From NCBI RefSeq assembly GCF_039871655.1, contig NZ_JBDPLZ010000001.1, positions 248,001-312,000 of the forward strand: 64,000 nt of DNA, given 5' to 3'. A model generated the notes under the pieces. That model made no database searches, had not been told where the DNA came from, and saw only the letters and a program-made list of their open reading frames with translations. Source of the DNA: Actinocorallia sp039871655. Lineage in GTDB: Bacteria; Actinomycetota; Actinomycetes; Streptosporangiales; Streptosporangiaceae. The position numbers and the translations under genes are program-made. Positions 1 to 8,002 of this stretch are shown here, piece by piece (position 1 is the first letter of the stretch; the number at the start of each line of letters is the position of its first letter).

Positions 1-423
1 GCCAACGCCGTCTACGACATCGTCGGCAAGGGAGACCGCCGCAAGCTGCGCTTCCGCAGCTACTTCAAGATCCCGCGCGCGAACGCCGACACCGAGAACT
101 GCGTCGCGCACAACGGCAACCTGCTCCCCGTCCCGGGCCGCGACATCATGGTCCAGGCCTGGTACCAGGGCGGGATCTCGGTCTGGGACTTCACCAACTC
201 GAGCAAGCCGAAGGAGATCGCGTTCTTCGAGCGCGGGCCGCTGTCGGCGACGTCCCTGATCCTGGGCGGTTCGTGGTCGTCGTACTACTACAACGGCTAC
301 ATCTTCTCCAACGACATCCAGAAGGGCTTCGACGTCCTGAACCTCACCGATCCGCTCAACGACCGCGCCAAGCGCCACACCTACCGGGAGCTGAACGCCC
401 AAACCCAGTTCGACCTGTTCTGA
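1..423 (+). CDS. LVIVD-repeat protein, C-terminal part (5' end outside window)
   Basis: The frame is open from base 1 and stops at 421-423. The product ends with segments such as GGISVWDFTNSSKPKEIAFF and KGFDVLNLTDPL, which are LVIVD repeats: a beta strand, then a D-x-S/T-x-P turn. These repeats build secreted beta-propeller-like proteins of unknown reaction in actinobacteria. The conserved ending (YYYNGYIFSNDIQKGFDVLNL) resembles the end of the full-length LVIVD protein at 33432-34913, so the two are paralogues. The signal peptide and most repeats lie upstream of the window. A strong hairpin follows 11 bases after the stop, so this is the last gene of its transcript. Confidence 0.85.
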   Translation, partial: ANAVYDIVGKGDRRKLRFRSYFKIPRANADTENCVAHNGNLLPVPGRDIMVQAWYQGGISVWDFTNSSKPKEIAFFERGPLSATSLILGGSWSSYYYNGYIFSNDIQKGFDVLNLTDPLNDRAKRHTYRELNAQTQFDLF

Positions 424-433
424 CCCGCTGATC

Positions 434-470
434 GCGGCGGAGCGCCCGGCCCGTCCGGACGCTCCGCCGC
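434..470 (+). terminator. Rho-independent type hairpin after LVIVD gene
   Basis: Eleven-base perfect stem (GCGGCGGAGCG at 434-444 pairing with 460-470) around a 15-base loop. It sits directly after the stop codon at 423 and in front of the convergent phosphatase gene, so it may stop transcription from both sides. No U-tract is present, which is usual for actinomycetes. Confidence 0.75.
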
Positions 471-504
471 CGCACCGAAGGCCAGGCGGGAAGCCCACCT
501 CGTC

Positions 505-1761
505 TCAAGGAGGCGGGCCATGCCATTGCAGGAGCAGGACGGTGGCGTCGTCTTGAAGATGCTGGTCGTGGCTCTCCAGCAGGGTGCGGATCAGGCGACG
601 CAGGGTCTCGGGGGCGGGGAAGCCGTCGGTGACGTGGCGGATGACGAAGTCGATGAACCGGTGCATCCCGAACTCCTGGCCGTGACGGTCGCGGGCTTCG
701 ATGATGCCGTCGGTGTACAACAGCACGCGGTCGCCCGGTTCGAGCTGCTCGGTGCACGACGTCACGGGCAGGCCCAGGTCCATGCCCATCGGGTGAGCGG
801 GCGGGCAGTTCAGAGCGGTGACCCAGCGTCCGCCGCGGATCAGCATCGGAGAGGGGTGGCCGCGGTTGATCCAGGTGAACATGCCGGTGGTGGTGTCCAA
901 CTCGGCCAGGATCGCGGTGACGAAGCGGGCTTCGGACCCGAATTCCTCCAGCAGGGTGGCCTCTATGCCCTGGCTGACCTCGGCGAGCAGAACGCCGTTG
1001 CGGCGTTGGTTGCGGCAGGCGGCCATCGCCAGGTCCGCCGCCAGCCCGGACGCCACGTCATGGCCCATCGAGTCGAAGACCGCCACATGGACGGTGTCGT
1101 CGGCGATGGAGTAGTCGAAGGCGTCCCCGCCGATCTGGTACGCCGGTTCCTGCACCGCCGCGATCGTCACCCGGTCGCCGGAGACCGTCAACGGCGGCAG
1201 CAGAGCCCACTGCATCTCCGCAGCGACGTTCATCCGATGGGTGCGCACCAGCCGCGCGTAGGAATCGCTGTAGGGCCGCACGCTCACCAGCATCAGCGCC
1301 ACCAGCGAGGCCAGATGCCGCATCCGGTCGGCCATCTGCGAACCCGCCCGCTCGGCGGCGCGCACGCGCATCACGCCCAGGCGTTCGGTGCCGTCCAGCA
1401 ACGGCACCCACCAGTACCCCGTCTCCGTCCCATCGGGCCCCTTGGACGCCAGGACGCGCACCTGCTGAAACGCTTTTCCGGCCAGGGTGCCGTCCACCCG
1501 CAATTCGTCCGCCGCCTCGTCGGTGTCCTCCCCCGCGGCCTTTCCGGTGTTCCGCTCGGGGCCGGGCAGCAGGCGCAGCACGTTCTGCTGGAGATCGACC
1601 AGATAGATCAGCACCTCTTCCAGGCCGGCGTGACGCGCGTGCTCGGCGACCAGCTCGGGCAACTGCTCGAAGAACGCCAGATGGCTGGCCTCCAGCAGCC
1701 CGGTCAGCATCCGCTCGACCCCGCGATCATCGCCCGCGGCTCCCCGCCCCGTCTCACCCAT
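505..1761 (-). CDS. SpoIIE-type PP2C serine/threonine phosphatase with GAF-like sensor region
   Basis: 418-residue protein. The N-terminal half (about residues 20-160, with LEASHLAFFEQLPELVAEHA and VLIYLVDLQQNVLRLLPG) looks like a GAF-type sensor. The C-terminal half is a SpoIIE/PP2C domain with metal-site segments GGDAFDYSIADDTVHVAVFD, SMGHDVASGLAAD and GDRVLLYTDGIIEARD. Family members dephosphorylate anti-sigma-factor antagonists in partner-switching circuits. No anti-sigma gene is adjacent. The ATG at 1761 is preferred because AGGAG stands seven bases upstream; an in-frame GTG at 1788 has no such site. It is monocistronic and convergent with the upstream LVIVD gene. The cytoplasmic location and regulatory role are inferred from the family. 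Confidence 0.88.
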   Translation of the reverse strand: MGETGRGAAGDDRGVERMLTGLLEASHLAFFEQLPELVAEHARHAGLEEVLIYLVDLQQNVLRLLPGPERNTGKAAGEDTDEAADELRVDGTLAGKAFQQVRVLASKGPDGTETGYWWVPLLDGTERLGVMRVRAAERAGSQMADRMRHLASLVALMLVSVRPYSDSYARLVRTHRMNVAAEMQWALLPPLTVSGDRVTIAAVQEPAYQIGGDAFDYSIADDTVHVAVFDSMGHDVASGLAADLAMAACRNQRRNGVLLAEVSQGIEATLLEEFGSEARFVTAILAELDTTTGMFTWINRGHPSPMLIRGGRWVTALNCPPAHPMGMDLGLPVTSCTEQLEPGDRVLLYTDGIIEARDRHGQEFGMHRFIDFVIRHVTDGFPAPETLRRLIRTLLESHDQHLQDDATVLLLQWHGPPP

Positions 1762-1856
1762 GTCAGAGCTCCTACCGTTCCTCGGCACTGTCCAGGGGTG
1801 TCCCTGTGATCAGTGGCCTGCCCCGAACGGTGCTGGACAAGCTGGTCCCCCTGCTT

Positions 1857-3410
1857 TCACACACCCGGCGGCTGCGCGGATCGCATCCGTGCAGCCTTGC
1901 GGGTGGGGCGGGTTCCCTCGCGCCCCGGGACGCGGCGTTCGGCCTGGGCGGTCCGATGCCCCGCACCATCACTCCGGTGGTGTGGGGGTGGTGCCGTCCG
2001 ACGCCGGGCGCCGTGTCCCAGGGCGCGTCTGCCGATCACCAGGCTCGCGGCCTCGTGCCGGGTGGTCTCACGCGTAGGAGTGCTGGTCGGCCGCTGCCAG
2101 TGCTGGGCTCCCCACACGCTGGTGTAGGCCGCATCCACCGCGACCACGGCGAGGTCGTGCTCGGCGGCCATCGAGACCAGGCGGGCCTTCAACCGGCTGG
2201 TGGGGATGCCGGAGATGACCTGGCGGAAGCGGCGGTTGCGGCCGTGCCTCTCGCGGGTCTTGGCCTCGGCGAAGTCCAGGTCCTCGACCGCGATCGCTTT
2301 GGCGCCGGTGCGGCGGGTGTAGTGCAGCAGCCGGGTCAGGGCGTGCCGCAGCTGGGCGTCCCGGTGCTGGGAGGTGCCCGACAGGTCGTAGTCGAAGCGG
2401 ACCGGTGCGCCGACGGGGTTGCCGTGGACGTCCAGGCGCCAGGCGGCCAGGTGGTCGGCGTTGGTGTCCACCGCCACCATCCCGCCCGCGCGTGCCGCCT
2501 CCAGGGGCAGGATCTGCACGGGCGGGCGCTGCCAGGAGGCGTCCACGTACCAGCGGCCCCGGTCGGTGTCGAGGTGCAGGCGGTAGGCCACGGCCCGGTC
2601 GGCGGCCACCCGGTCGGCCCACTCCCCGCCCCGATGCGCGAAGGAGATTTTCGCGGCCAGGACGTACCGGCCGTGGGGTGCGTTGGCGAGGTCGGTCAGG
2701 GGTGCGGGGAGTTTGAGGCTGGCCTGCCCGTCGGGGGTGATGCGCAGGGTCTCGTTGCCGTACCGCTTGCCGCTCTCGCCGTCGGCGGCCAGGAACCAGC
2801 GGGCCGCCTGCCACCGCTTCCGCCACCGCTCGGCGGTGAGGTCGGCTTCCCGCAGGTGGTGGCGGGTGCGGGCCAGGGCGCGGCCGCCGCGCACCACGTG
2901 CACCCGCCCGGCGGCGAAGTCGGCCGCGACCTTCTCGCGGCGCTGTTTCAGCAGGGCCAGGCGGCGGGACTTGTGAAACCACTCGCTCCTGGAGCGGTAG
3001 CCACCTGGGGCGCGTTTGCTGCCCTTCTCGCCCACAGGCAGGGCCAGACGACGGCCGATGGTGTCGATGGCGGCGTCCAGGCCGGTCAGGTGCGCGGCCT
3101 GGGAGCGCAGGGACAGCGCCCACTGGTCGTGGGTGGCCTTGGTGATCGCCCCCGCCCACCGCGAGGAGGACTGGCCGGTCAGGTTCCGTTTGCGCTCCGT
3201 CCACCGCTGCGCGGTGTGCCGGAGACCATCAGCGCAGCGGATCGCCAGATCACGGCCCGCCAACGACCCCAGATGCGCACCCACCCGGCGCAGCACCTCC
3301 TCGTCCCGGGAGGTGAGGCCCTTGAGACGGGTGCGGACCGACACGCCCTGGGGCTGTGCGACGACGAACGGCGGGGTGACCGGCCGCAGCGGCCCCACTC
3401 GTTCAGCCAT
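1857..3410 (-). CDS. TnpB-related protein of IS200/IS605 class, noncanonical RuvC-III, no tnpA
   Basis: 517 residues, ATG start. It belongs to the actinobacterial TnpB-related family annotated as an IS200/IS605 accessory protein. RuvC-I is visible as MVAVDTNADH (Asp315) and RuvC-II as AIAVEDLDF (Glu376). The usual four-cysteine zinc ribbon is missing. The RuvC-III segment reads TTRHEAASLVIGRRALG, placing Glu453 where canonical TnpB has a D-x-N-A-A block. RNA-guided nuclease activity is known for canonical TnpB. Whether this branch cuts, only binds (as nuclease-dead TldR proteins do), or is inert cannot be told here. No tnpA transposase gene is nearby, so it would depend on a transposase in trans or is a fixed copy. 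Confidence 0.85.
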   Translation of the reverse strand: MAERVGPLRPVTPPFVVAQPQGVSVRTRLKGLTSRDEEVLRRVGAHLGSLAGRDLAIRCADGLRHTAQRWTERKRNLTGQSSSRWAGAITKATHDQWALSLRSQAAHLTGLDAAIDTIGRRLALPVGEKGSKRAPGGYRSRSEWFHKSRRLALLKQRREKVAADFAAGRVHVVRGGRALARTRHHLREADLTAERWRKRWQAARWFLAADGESGKRYGNETLRITPDGQASLKLPAPLTDLANAPHGRYVLAAKISFAHRGGEWADRVAADRAVAYRLHLDTDRGRWYVDASWQRPPVQILPLEAARAGGMVAVDTNADHLAAWRLDVHGNPVGAPVRFDYDLSGTSQHRDAQLRHALTRLLHYTRRTGAKAIAVEDLDFAEAKTRERHGRNRRFRQVISGIPTSRLKARLVSMAAEHDLAVVAVDAAYTSVWGAQHWQRPTSTPTRETTRHEAASLVIGRRALGHGARRRTAPPPHHRSDGAGHRTAQAERRVPGREGTRPTRKAARMRSAQPPGV

Positions 3411-3769
3411 GCCGGGCCGTCCGCGAAGCCGAGCGGCAGTCGTGGATCACCGGCATACCGCACCCCTTCCCACCTGCCCTAGGTCACCGAGTGTGACCCC
3501 GAGACAACCTACCCCCGGTGCGGCGGGCACGGACGGGAAACCCGGGAACCCCTCCTTCAAGCATCCGGAGGCCACAGACGACCAGAGAAATCCCCATGGA
3601 CACTCCTGAACACTCAACCGGCAACAGCTCCTACCCTTCCGCAGGTGCGCACCGCGGGCTCTCCGGCCCACGAGTGAGTCACCAGAGACGATCATCGGTG
3701 ACCGGTCGTCCGGAAATGGGTGCGGATCGGTCAGGAATCGAGAAGCGCTGGTCACGGAGCCGACCTAGC
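3411..3769. other. Non-coding stretch between TnpB-like gene and VOC gene
   Basis: About 360 bases without a convincing gene. A short frame beginning ATG at 3596 has no homologue I recognise and no good ribosome site. The stretch probably holds the upstream end of the TnpB-like element and, at its right edge, the VOC promoter with the candidate AraC site at 3728-3746. I see no terminal inverted repeats that would fix the element boundary. Confidence 0.5.
3728..3746 (+). promoter_or_regulatory. Candidate AraC operator upstream of VOC gene
   Basis: CGGTCAGGAATCGAGAAGC lies about 30 bases upstream of the VOC start. A 17/19 match occurs at 4753-4771 inside the 3' end of the adjacent AraC gene. 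Repetition of a 19-base word at exactly these two places suggests a recognition site for the neighbouring AraC protein. This is inference; the two copies are what is seen. Confidence 0.5.
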
Positions 3770-3778
3770 ATGATCTTC

Positions 3779-4189
3779 ATGGACATCACCATTCACACGA
3801 GCTTCCTCCCGCATGACGACCCGGACGCGTCCTTGGCCTTCTACCGCGACATCCTCGGCTTCGAGGTCCGCAACGACGTCGGGCAGGGCAAGATGCGCTG
3901 GATCACGGTCGGCCCCGTCGGCCAGCCCGACACGTCCATCCTCCTGGCGCCGCCGACCGTCGACCCAGGGCTCACCGAGGACGAGCGCCGCACCATCACC
4001 GAGATGATGGCCAAGGGCACCTACGGCTGGATCCAGCTGGCCACCCGGGACCTCGACGGCACTTTCGAGAAGGTGCAGGCCTGCGACGCCGAGGTCGTCC
4101 AGGAGCCGACCGAGCAGCCGTACGGCGTCCGTGACTGCGCCTTCCGCGATCCCGCGGGCAACCTGGTCCGCATCCAGGAGCTTCGCTGA
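3779..4189 (+). CDS. VOC (glyoxalase/dioxygenase fold) family protein
   Basis: 136 residues from ATG 3779; an in-frame ATG at 3770 would add MIF. The fold signature is clear: two beta-alpha-beta-beta-beta halves, TSFLPHDDPDASLAFYRDILGFEVRNDVG at the start and YGVRDCAFRDPAGNLVRIQEL at the end. The final motif carries the FRDPAGN turn and a terminal Glu typical of metal-binding VOC proteins. The substrate is unknown; relatives include glyoxalase I, bleomycin/fosfomycin resistance proteins and extradiol dioxygenases. It is followed by an AraC gene in the same direction, an arrangement common in actinomycetes, and probably is the gene that regulator controls. Confidence 0.85.
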   Translation: MDITIHTSFLPHDDPDASLAFYRDILGFEVRNDVGQGKMRWITVGPVGQPDTSILLAPPTVDPGLTEDERRTITEMMAKGTYGWIQLATRDLDGTFEKVQACDAEVVQEPTEQPYGVRDCAFRDPAGNLVRIQELR

Positions 4190-4334
4190 TCCGTCCGGTC
4201 AGCGATCCGGCCATGGCGGCCGGCGTCGCGACCACCTGCGAAGAACACGGCGGCCGATGATTCCAAGCCTCCGTCCTCGGCGGCCGCACCATCACAGAGG
4301 TGCGGCCGCCGACGTCGATGAAAGGAGCCTTCTC

Positions 4335-4832
4335 ATGTGTCACCCCTCATGGGGGCGCGCACGCGCCGCGGCGCAGCGCCTGGACGACCTCGCACGGCTG
4401 CGCCGTGTCCGTGACCGGATCGACCGGGAATACGCCCAGCCACTGAACGTCGAGGCACTCGCCCGCGGCGCCCACATGTCAGCCGGACACCTCAGCCGCG
4501 AATTCCGGCGCGCCTACGGCGAATCCCCCTACTCCTACCTGATGACACGACGCATCGAACGCGCCATGGCACTACTGCGCCGCGGCGACCTCAGCGTCAC
4601 CGAAGTCTGCTTCGCCGTCGGCTGCTCATCCCTGGGCACCTTCAGCACCCGCTTCACCGAACTGGTCGGCATGCCACCCAGCGCCTACCGCGACCAGACG
4701 GCCCACCCGGCGGAAGGAATGCCACCGTGTGTGGCGAAACAGGTGACCAGGCCGATCAGGAATCAAGAAGCACCGATCGCCGCCCCGGACGGATTCGCGT
4801 GGGAGGCCGCATCGCCAGCGCTCGCCCATTGA
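4335..4832 (+). CDS. AraC family transcriptional regulator (DNA-binding domain only)
   Basis: 165 residues, ATG at 4335 with AAAGGAG six bases upstream. Almost the whole protein is the double helix-turn-helix: IDREYAQPLNVEALARGAHM-SAGHLSREFRRAYGESPYSYL, then RGDLSVTEVCFAVGCSSLGTFSTRFTELVGMPPSAYR. No N-terminal ligand domain is present, unlike AraC proper. It lies 145 bases downstream of the VOC gene and probably regulates it and itself. The last 30 residues are low-complexity, and that DNA carries a second copy of the repeat seen upstream of the VOC gene (4753-4771). The target assignment is inferred from context. Confidence 0.88.
   Translation: MCHPSWGRARAAAQRLDDLARLRRVRDRIDREYAQPLNVEALARGAHMSAGHLSREFRRAYGESPYSYLMTRRIERAMALLRRGDLSVTEVCFAVGCSSLGTFSTRFTELVGMPPSAYRDQTAHPAEGMPPCVAKQVTRPIRNQEAPIAAPDGFAWEAASPALAH
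4753..4771 (+). promoter_or_regulatory. Second copy of candidate AraC operator, inside araC-like CDS
   Basis: CGATCAGGAATCAAGAAGC matches the site at 3728-3746 in 17 of 19 positions. It lies in the weakly conserved C-terminal codons of the AraC gene. It could be a second binding site or the remnant of another promoter. Confidence 0.4.
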
Positions 4833-5060
4833 CGCATTCCCGCTGCCTGACCGACCGACGACGGGACAGGAGCCTGCTCGCGATTCTCGCCGATGTCCCC
4901 TTCTCCTGAACACGATTCAGCCGTCCGGAACCGACGGGCAGGTCAATTCCCCCTTTGTGTTCTTTGGTGCTGTCGAGGCAACGCTTACGTGTCGGGTCGG
5001 CGGGTACACCCCTGTTGACCGGGTAGCCACGTAGCAAATCATCCGAAGTGACACCGTGCT

Positions 5061-5693
5061 ATGACCATCTCCGACTCCGGCTCCGAGAACACGCGTGACC
5101 ACATCCTTGATGTGGCCACGCGCCTGTTCTCCCGTCTCGGCTACGACGCGATCACCGTCCGGATGATCGCGGACTCCGCGGGACTCGACGTCGCCACGGT
5201 GACCGATCAGGTCGGAGGCAAGCGCGAGCTCTACATCGCGGTGCTGGAAAGGATCACCGGGATCGAATACGACTTCCTCCAGCAGAAGGTCGCCGAGGCC
5301 GAGCCCGGAATGGCGGGAATGATCTTGCTGACCGACGCCTATCTGGACTTCTGCGTCGAGCATCCGGAGGTTCCCGCGCTGTGGATGCACCGCTGGCTCT
5401 CGGACGCCGCGGACATCACCGAGCTGGAAGAACGATTCTCCGGGAAGATCCAGTCCCTGCTTCTGGGTGCGGTGAGCAAGGCCATCGGCGAAGGTGAGGC
5501 CTACGAGGGAGAACCGCCCTTCGACCTGGAACTCGTGGGATGGACCACCGTGTGGTGCATTCACGGCTTCGTCCAAGGCGGCTTCATGGACGAGAAAGGG
5601 CGGACACGAAGGCCGCAGGATCCCAAGGCCCTGCGCCGGGTCCGGAAGCACCTTCACGAACTCGTCGAACGCATGCTCGGCATGTACGCCTGA
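5061..5693 (+). CDS. TetR family transcriptional regulator
   Basis: 210 residues, ATG 5061. The N-terminal TetR helix-turn-helix is clear (TRDHILDVATRLFSRLGYDAITVRMIADSAGLDVATVTDQVGGKRELYIAVLERI, residues about 10-62). Its recognition helix has VATVTDQVGGKREL in place of the commoner SxxxYxHFxxKxxL, an unusual variant. The C-terminal part is all-helical and would bind an unknown ligand. The gene stands alone: upstream is about 230 bases of non-coding DNA and downstream is a convergent hydrolase, so its target may be itself or distant. Confidence 0.87.
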   Translation: MTISDSGSENTRDHILDVATRLFSRLGYDAITVRMIADSAGLDVATVTDQVGGKRELYIAVLERITGIEYDFLQQKVAEAEPGMAGMILLTDAYLDFCVEHPEVPALWMHRWLSDAADITELEERFSGKIQSLLLGAVSKAIGEGEAYEGEPPFDLELVGWTTVWCIHGFVQGGFMDEKGRTRRPQDPKALRRVRKHLHELVERMLGMYA

Positions 5694-5789
5694 TGGTCCT
5701 CCGGCCCCGGGCAACTGGTCAGGCCCGCTGCCGTTCGCCGCACGGCAGCGAAAACCCTGCTTTTTGCTCGACGTATCGACATGGAGGAC

Positions 5790-6701
5790 TCACCCGTAGG
5801 TAGCAGGCCGCATCGCGTCCTCGATTTCTTCTCCTACGCGGCCAGGGTCGTCCGCAAGGACGCGGTGCAGGAACGTCGCGGTGGCGTCGGCCGCGGCGGT
5901 GACGTGGGGTTCCACGTCGTAGAGGTCGATGTGCTCCCGGGTGTCGAGCCAGTGGATCTCCTTGGGGCCGGGGGCGCGGGCGTGGAGTTCGCGGGCCAGG
6001 TCGGGAGAGCAGTAGGCGTCGGTCCGACCGTGGACGACCAGCAGGGGTGTGGCGCCGAGAAGGTCTGCGGCGCTCAGCGCGTCGAAGGTCATCAAGGAGT
6101 GGAGCGAGCCCCGGGTGACCCGGCCGTCCCAGTGCGGGGAGGCAGAGCGGGACGTTCCGTAGTAGGCGTAGGGCTCGTCGCCGCCCATCGCGGCCTCTCC
6201 CCCGTCGGGGGCCACGGCGGGCAGGAACTCGTCGTAGCGGTCGAGGAAACCGGTGAGGGCCGCCCGGTAGTTCTCCACGCCCATCGCCTCGACGATGTGA
6301 GCCGGGCTGTTGTAGGCGCCCGCGATGCCCGCGACGGCTTTGATCCGCGGGTCGGAGGCGGCGGCCCGAACGGCGTACCCGCCGCCCAGGCAGATGCCGA
6401 CGACGGAGATCTCGCCCACGTCGGGCCGGGCCGTCATGAGGCTCACGGCGTCTCGGAGGTCTTCCAGCTTGCCCTGGGTGTCCTCGTGCCCGCGTCGTCC
6501 GCCGCTCTCGCCGAAGCCCCGGTGGTCGAAGGCGAGCGTCGCGAACCCCGCGGCCGTCAGGCGCTCGGCGTACACCCCGACGACCTGCTCCTTCACGCCG
6601 GTGAACGGCCCGGTGAGGACGACGCCGGGCCACGGCCCCGGCCCCGAGGGGAGCCGCAGGACTCCCACGAGTCCGGCTGATCCGAAAACGAGGCGTTCCA
6701 T
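5790..6701 (-). CDS. Alpha/beta hydrolase with Cys nucleophile (dienelactone hydrolase-like)
   Basis: 303 residues, ATG 6701. The nucleophile elbow is GICLGG, with Cys104 replacing serine as in dienelactone hydrolases. The strand-oxyanion segment is TGPFTGVKEQ, the FDHRGFGESGG turn follows, then an acid in VVHGRTDAYCSP and a histidine in DTREHIDLYD. The protein is cytoplasmic; the substrate is unknown. Its start overlaps the stop of a 50-codon upstream frame (TGATG), so the two are translationally coupled. The unit diverges from the HxlR regulator at 6929, and the shared intergenic region has a perfect palindrome. HxlR proteins usually control such divergent detoxification genes and respond to electrophiles. 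Confidence 0.85.
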   Translation of the reverse strand: MERLVFGSAGLVGVLRLPSGPGPWPGVVLTGPFTGVKEQVVGVYAERLTAAGFATLAFDHRGFGESGGRRGHEDTQGKLEDLRDAVSLMTARPDVGEISVVGICLGGGYAVRAAASDPRIKAVAGIAGAYNSPAHIVEAMGVENYRAALTGFLDRYDEFLPAVAPDGGEAAMGGDEPYAYYGTSRSASPHWDGRVTRGSLHSLMTFDALSAADLLGATPLLVVHGRTDAYCSPDLARELHARAPGPKEIHWLDTREHIDLYDVEPHVTAAADATATFLHRVLADDPGRVGEEIEDAMRPATYG

Positions 6702-6853
6702 CAGCGCTCCCCTGCGGGTCCGGTGGCGACGAAGTCCGCGCCCGGGGCGGCCGGCCGGGTCGGGAAAAAGCCGTTCGAGGAGTGGGGGTGGACGCCGTTG
6801 ACGTGGATGCCGGAATCGGCAGCCGTAGAGAGGCGGGCCTTAAGCTCTGTCAT
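6701..6853 (-). CDS. Small 50-residue leader protein coupled to hydrolase
   Basis: Frame begins ATG at 6853 and stops at 6701-6703, overlapping the hydrolase start. The product (begins MTELKARLST, ends FVATGPAGER) matches no family I know and has no signal peptide or membrane segment. The gene exists only as inference from the start-stop coupling and from its position directly behind the divergent promoter. It could instead be a decayed N-terminal fragment of a longer enzyme. Confidence 0.4.
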   Translation of the reverse strand: MTELKARLSTAADSGIHVNGVHPHSSNGFFPTRPAAPGADFVATGPAGER

Positions 6854-6892
6854 GAACGGGACGCTAGATGATCTGTTCCCGACCAGAAAGAG

Positions 6893-6908
6893 GGCACTTT
6901 CAAGTGCC
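6893..6908. promoter_or_regulatory. HxlR operator (perfect 7+2+7 palindrome)
   Basis: GGCACTTTCAAGTGCC is a perfect inverted repeat centred between the divergent hydrolase unit and HxlR gene, 20 bases before the HxlR start. Winged-helix HxlR dimers bind such palindromes and repress both directions. The match to a specific consensus is not known to me. Confidence 0.65.
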
Positions 6909-6928
6909 TTTCACCGCCGGGAGGCCCC

Positions 6929-7273
6929 ATGGCGCTGGTGATACCGGACATTCTCGAAGAGGCGTGCTCCACGCGTCAGGCCCTGGAGCGACTGGGCTCG
7001 AAGTGGCGGATCCTGCTCGTCTACGGGCTCCTGGCAGGACCGCAGCGCCACTCGGAGCTGCGCCGACGGATTCCCGGAATCACCCAGAAGATGCTGACGG
7101 AGACGCTGCGCGGCATGGAGGCGGACGGCCTGGTGCGGCGCGAGGTCCTCAAGGAGAGCGCGCCGCAGCACGTCGAGTACTCCCTCACCGCTCTCGGCAA
7201 GACCCTCCAGGAGCCCTTGGCCGCGATCTGCGCGTGGGCGACGGCGACCTTGCCAGAAGGGCAACGGCCCTGA
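6929..7273 (+). CDS. HxlR family winged-helix transcriptional regulator
   Basis: 114 residues, ATG 6929. The full HxlR domain is present: TRQALERLGSKWRILLVYGLLAGPQRHSELRRRIPGITQKMLTETLRGMEADGLVRREV, then the wing ending in YSLTALGKTL. The conserved cysteine used by redox-sensing relatives is at residue 14 (EEACSTRQ). It diverges from the hydrolase unit over the palindrome at 6893-6908 and most likely represses that unit and itself. The inducer is unknown. Confidence 0.92.
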   Translation: MALVIPDILEEACSTRQALERLGSKWRILLVYGLLAGPQRHSELRRRIPGITQKMLTETLRGMEADGLVRREVLKESAPQHVEYSLTALGKTLQEPLAAICAWATATLPEGQRP

Positions 7274-7374
7274 CGCGGACCACGACCTCATGGCGGAGGC
7301 GGCCGGTCCTCTGATGCGTCCGGCGAGGCCGGGGGAAGTTGGTGTCCGCGGGGTGGTGGAGGAACGATGGCGGC

Positions 7375-7983
7375 ATGGAGAAGTTGTTCATCAAGGTGTG
7401 CGGGCTCCGGCTGGAGCGGGATGTGGACGCCGCGGTCGAGGCCGGGGCGGACGCCATCGGATTCGTCTTCGCCGTGAGCCCCCGGCGTGTCGACGCCGAC
7501 GCGGCGGCGAGACTGGCGCGGCGGGTGCCGGAGCACGTGCTCACCGTGGGGGTGTTCCGCGACCAGCCGGTGGCCGAGGTGCGGCGGCTGGCCGGCCTCG
7601 CCGGGGTCCGCGGAGTCCAGCTCCACGGAGGCGAAGGCCCGGACCACTATGCCGCGCTCCGGCGCGAAGGGCTGACGCTGATCCGTGGGACCGCCTACCG
7701 GGAGCCCGCGCCGCGCTGCGGTGAACTCGGCGAGGACCTGCTTCTGCTCGACGCGCCGGTTCCCGGCTCCGGCACCGCCTGGGACTGGACGGTGAAGGGC
7801 TTCGCCGGCCCCGGAGAACGGTGGCTCCTCGCCGGCGGTCTGACGCCGCGGAACGTCCAGGAGGCCGTAAGGTCCGCCCTCCCGTGGGGCGTGGACGTCT
7901 CCAGCGGAGTCGAGAGCAGCCGCGGCGTCAAGGACCCCGCTTTGATCACCTCGTTCATTGAGGCGGCACGCTCGGCGCGTTGA
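7375..7983 (+). CDS. trpF: Phosphoribosylanthranilate isomerase
   Basis: 202 residues. Catalyses the Amadori rearrangement of N-(5-phosphoribosyl)anthranilate to CdRP in tryptophan synthesis. The (beta/alpha)8 barrel is seen with catalytic Cys9 (IKVCGL) and Asp126 (LLLLDAPVPG), the QLHGGE strand, the phosphate-binding LAGGLTPRNV and the closing VDVSSGVESSRGVKD. The start at 7375 has GGAGGAACG about ten bases upstream. No other trp gene is in the window, and in actinomycetes trpF is often separated or replaced by priA. The protein is complete and near the usual length, so it should be active. Confidence 0.93.
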   Translation: MEKLFIKVCGLRLERDVDAAVEAGADAIGFVFAVSPRRVDADAAARLARRVPEHVLTVGVFRDQPVAEVRRLAGLAGVRGVQLHGGEGPDHYAALRREGLTLIRGTAYREPAPRCGELGEDLLLLDAPVPGSGTAWDWTVKGFAGPGERWLLAGGLTPRNVQEAVRSALPWGVDVSSGVESSRGVKDPALITSFIEAARSAR

Positions 7984-8002
7984 GGACTGCACCCGCCGGG
8001 AC

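Noticed and set aside
1806..3482. Plus-strand frame opposite the TnpB-like gene
   Set aside because: No recognisable domain; the minus-strand frame has RuvC motifs and normal codon use, so this is a shadow.
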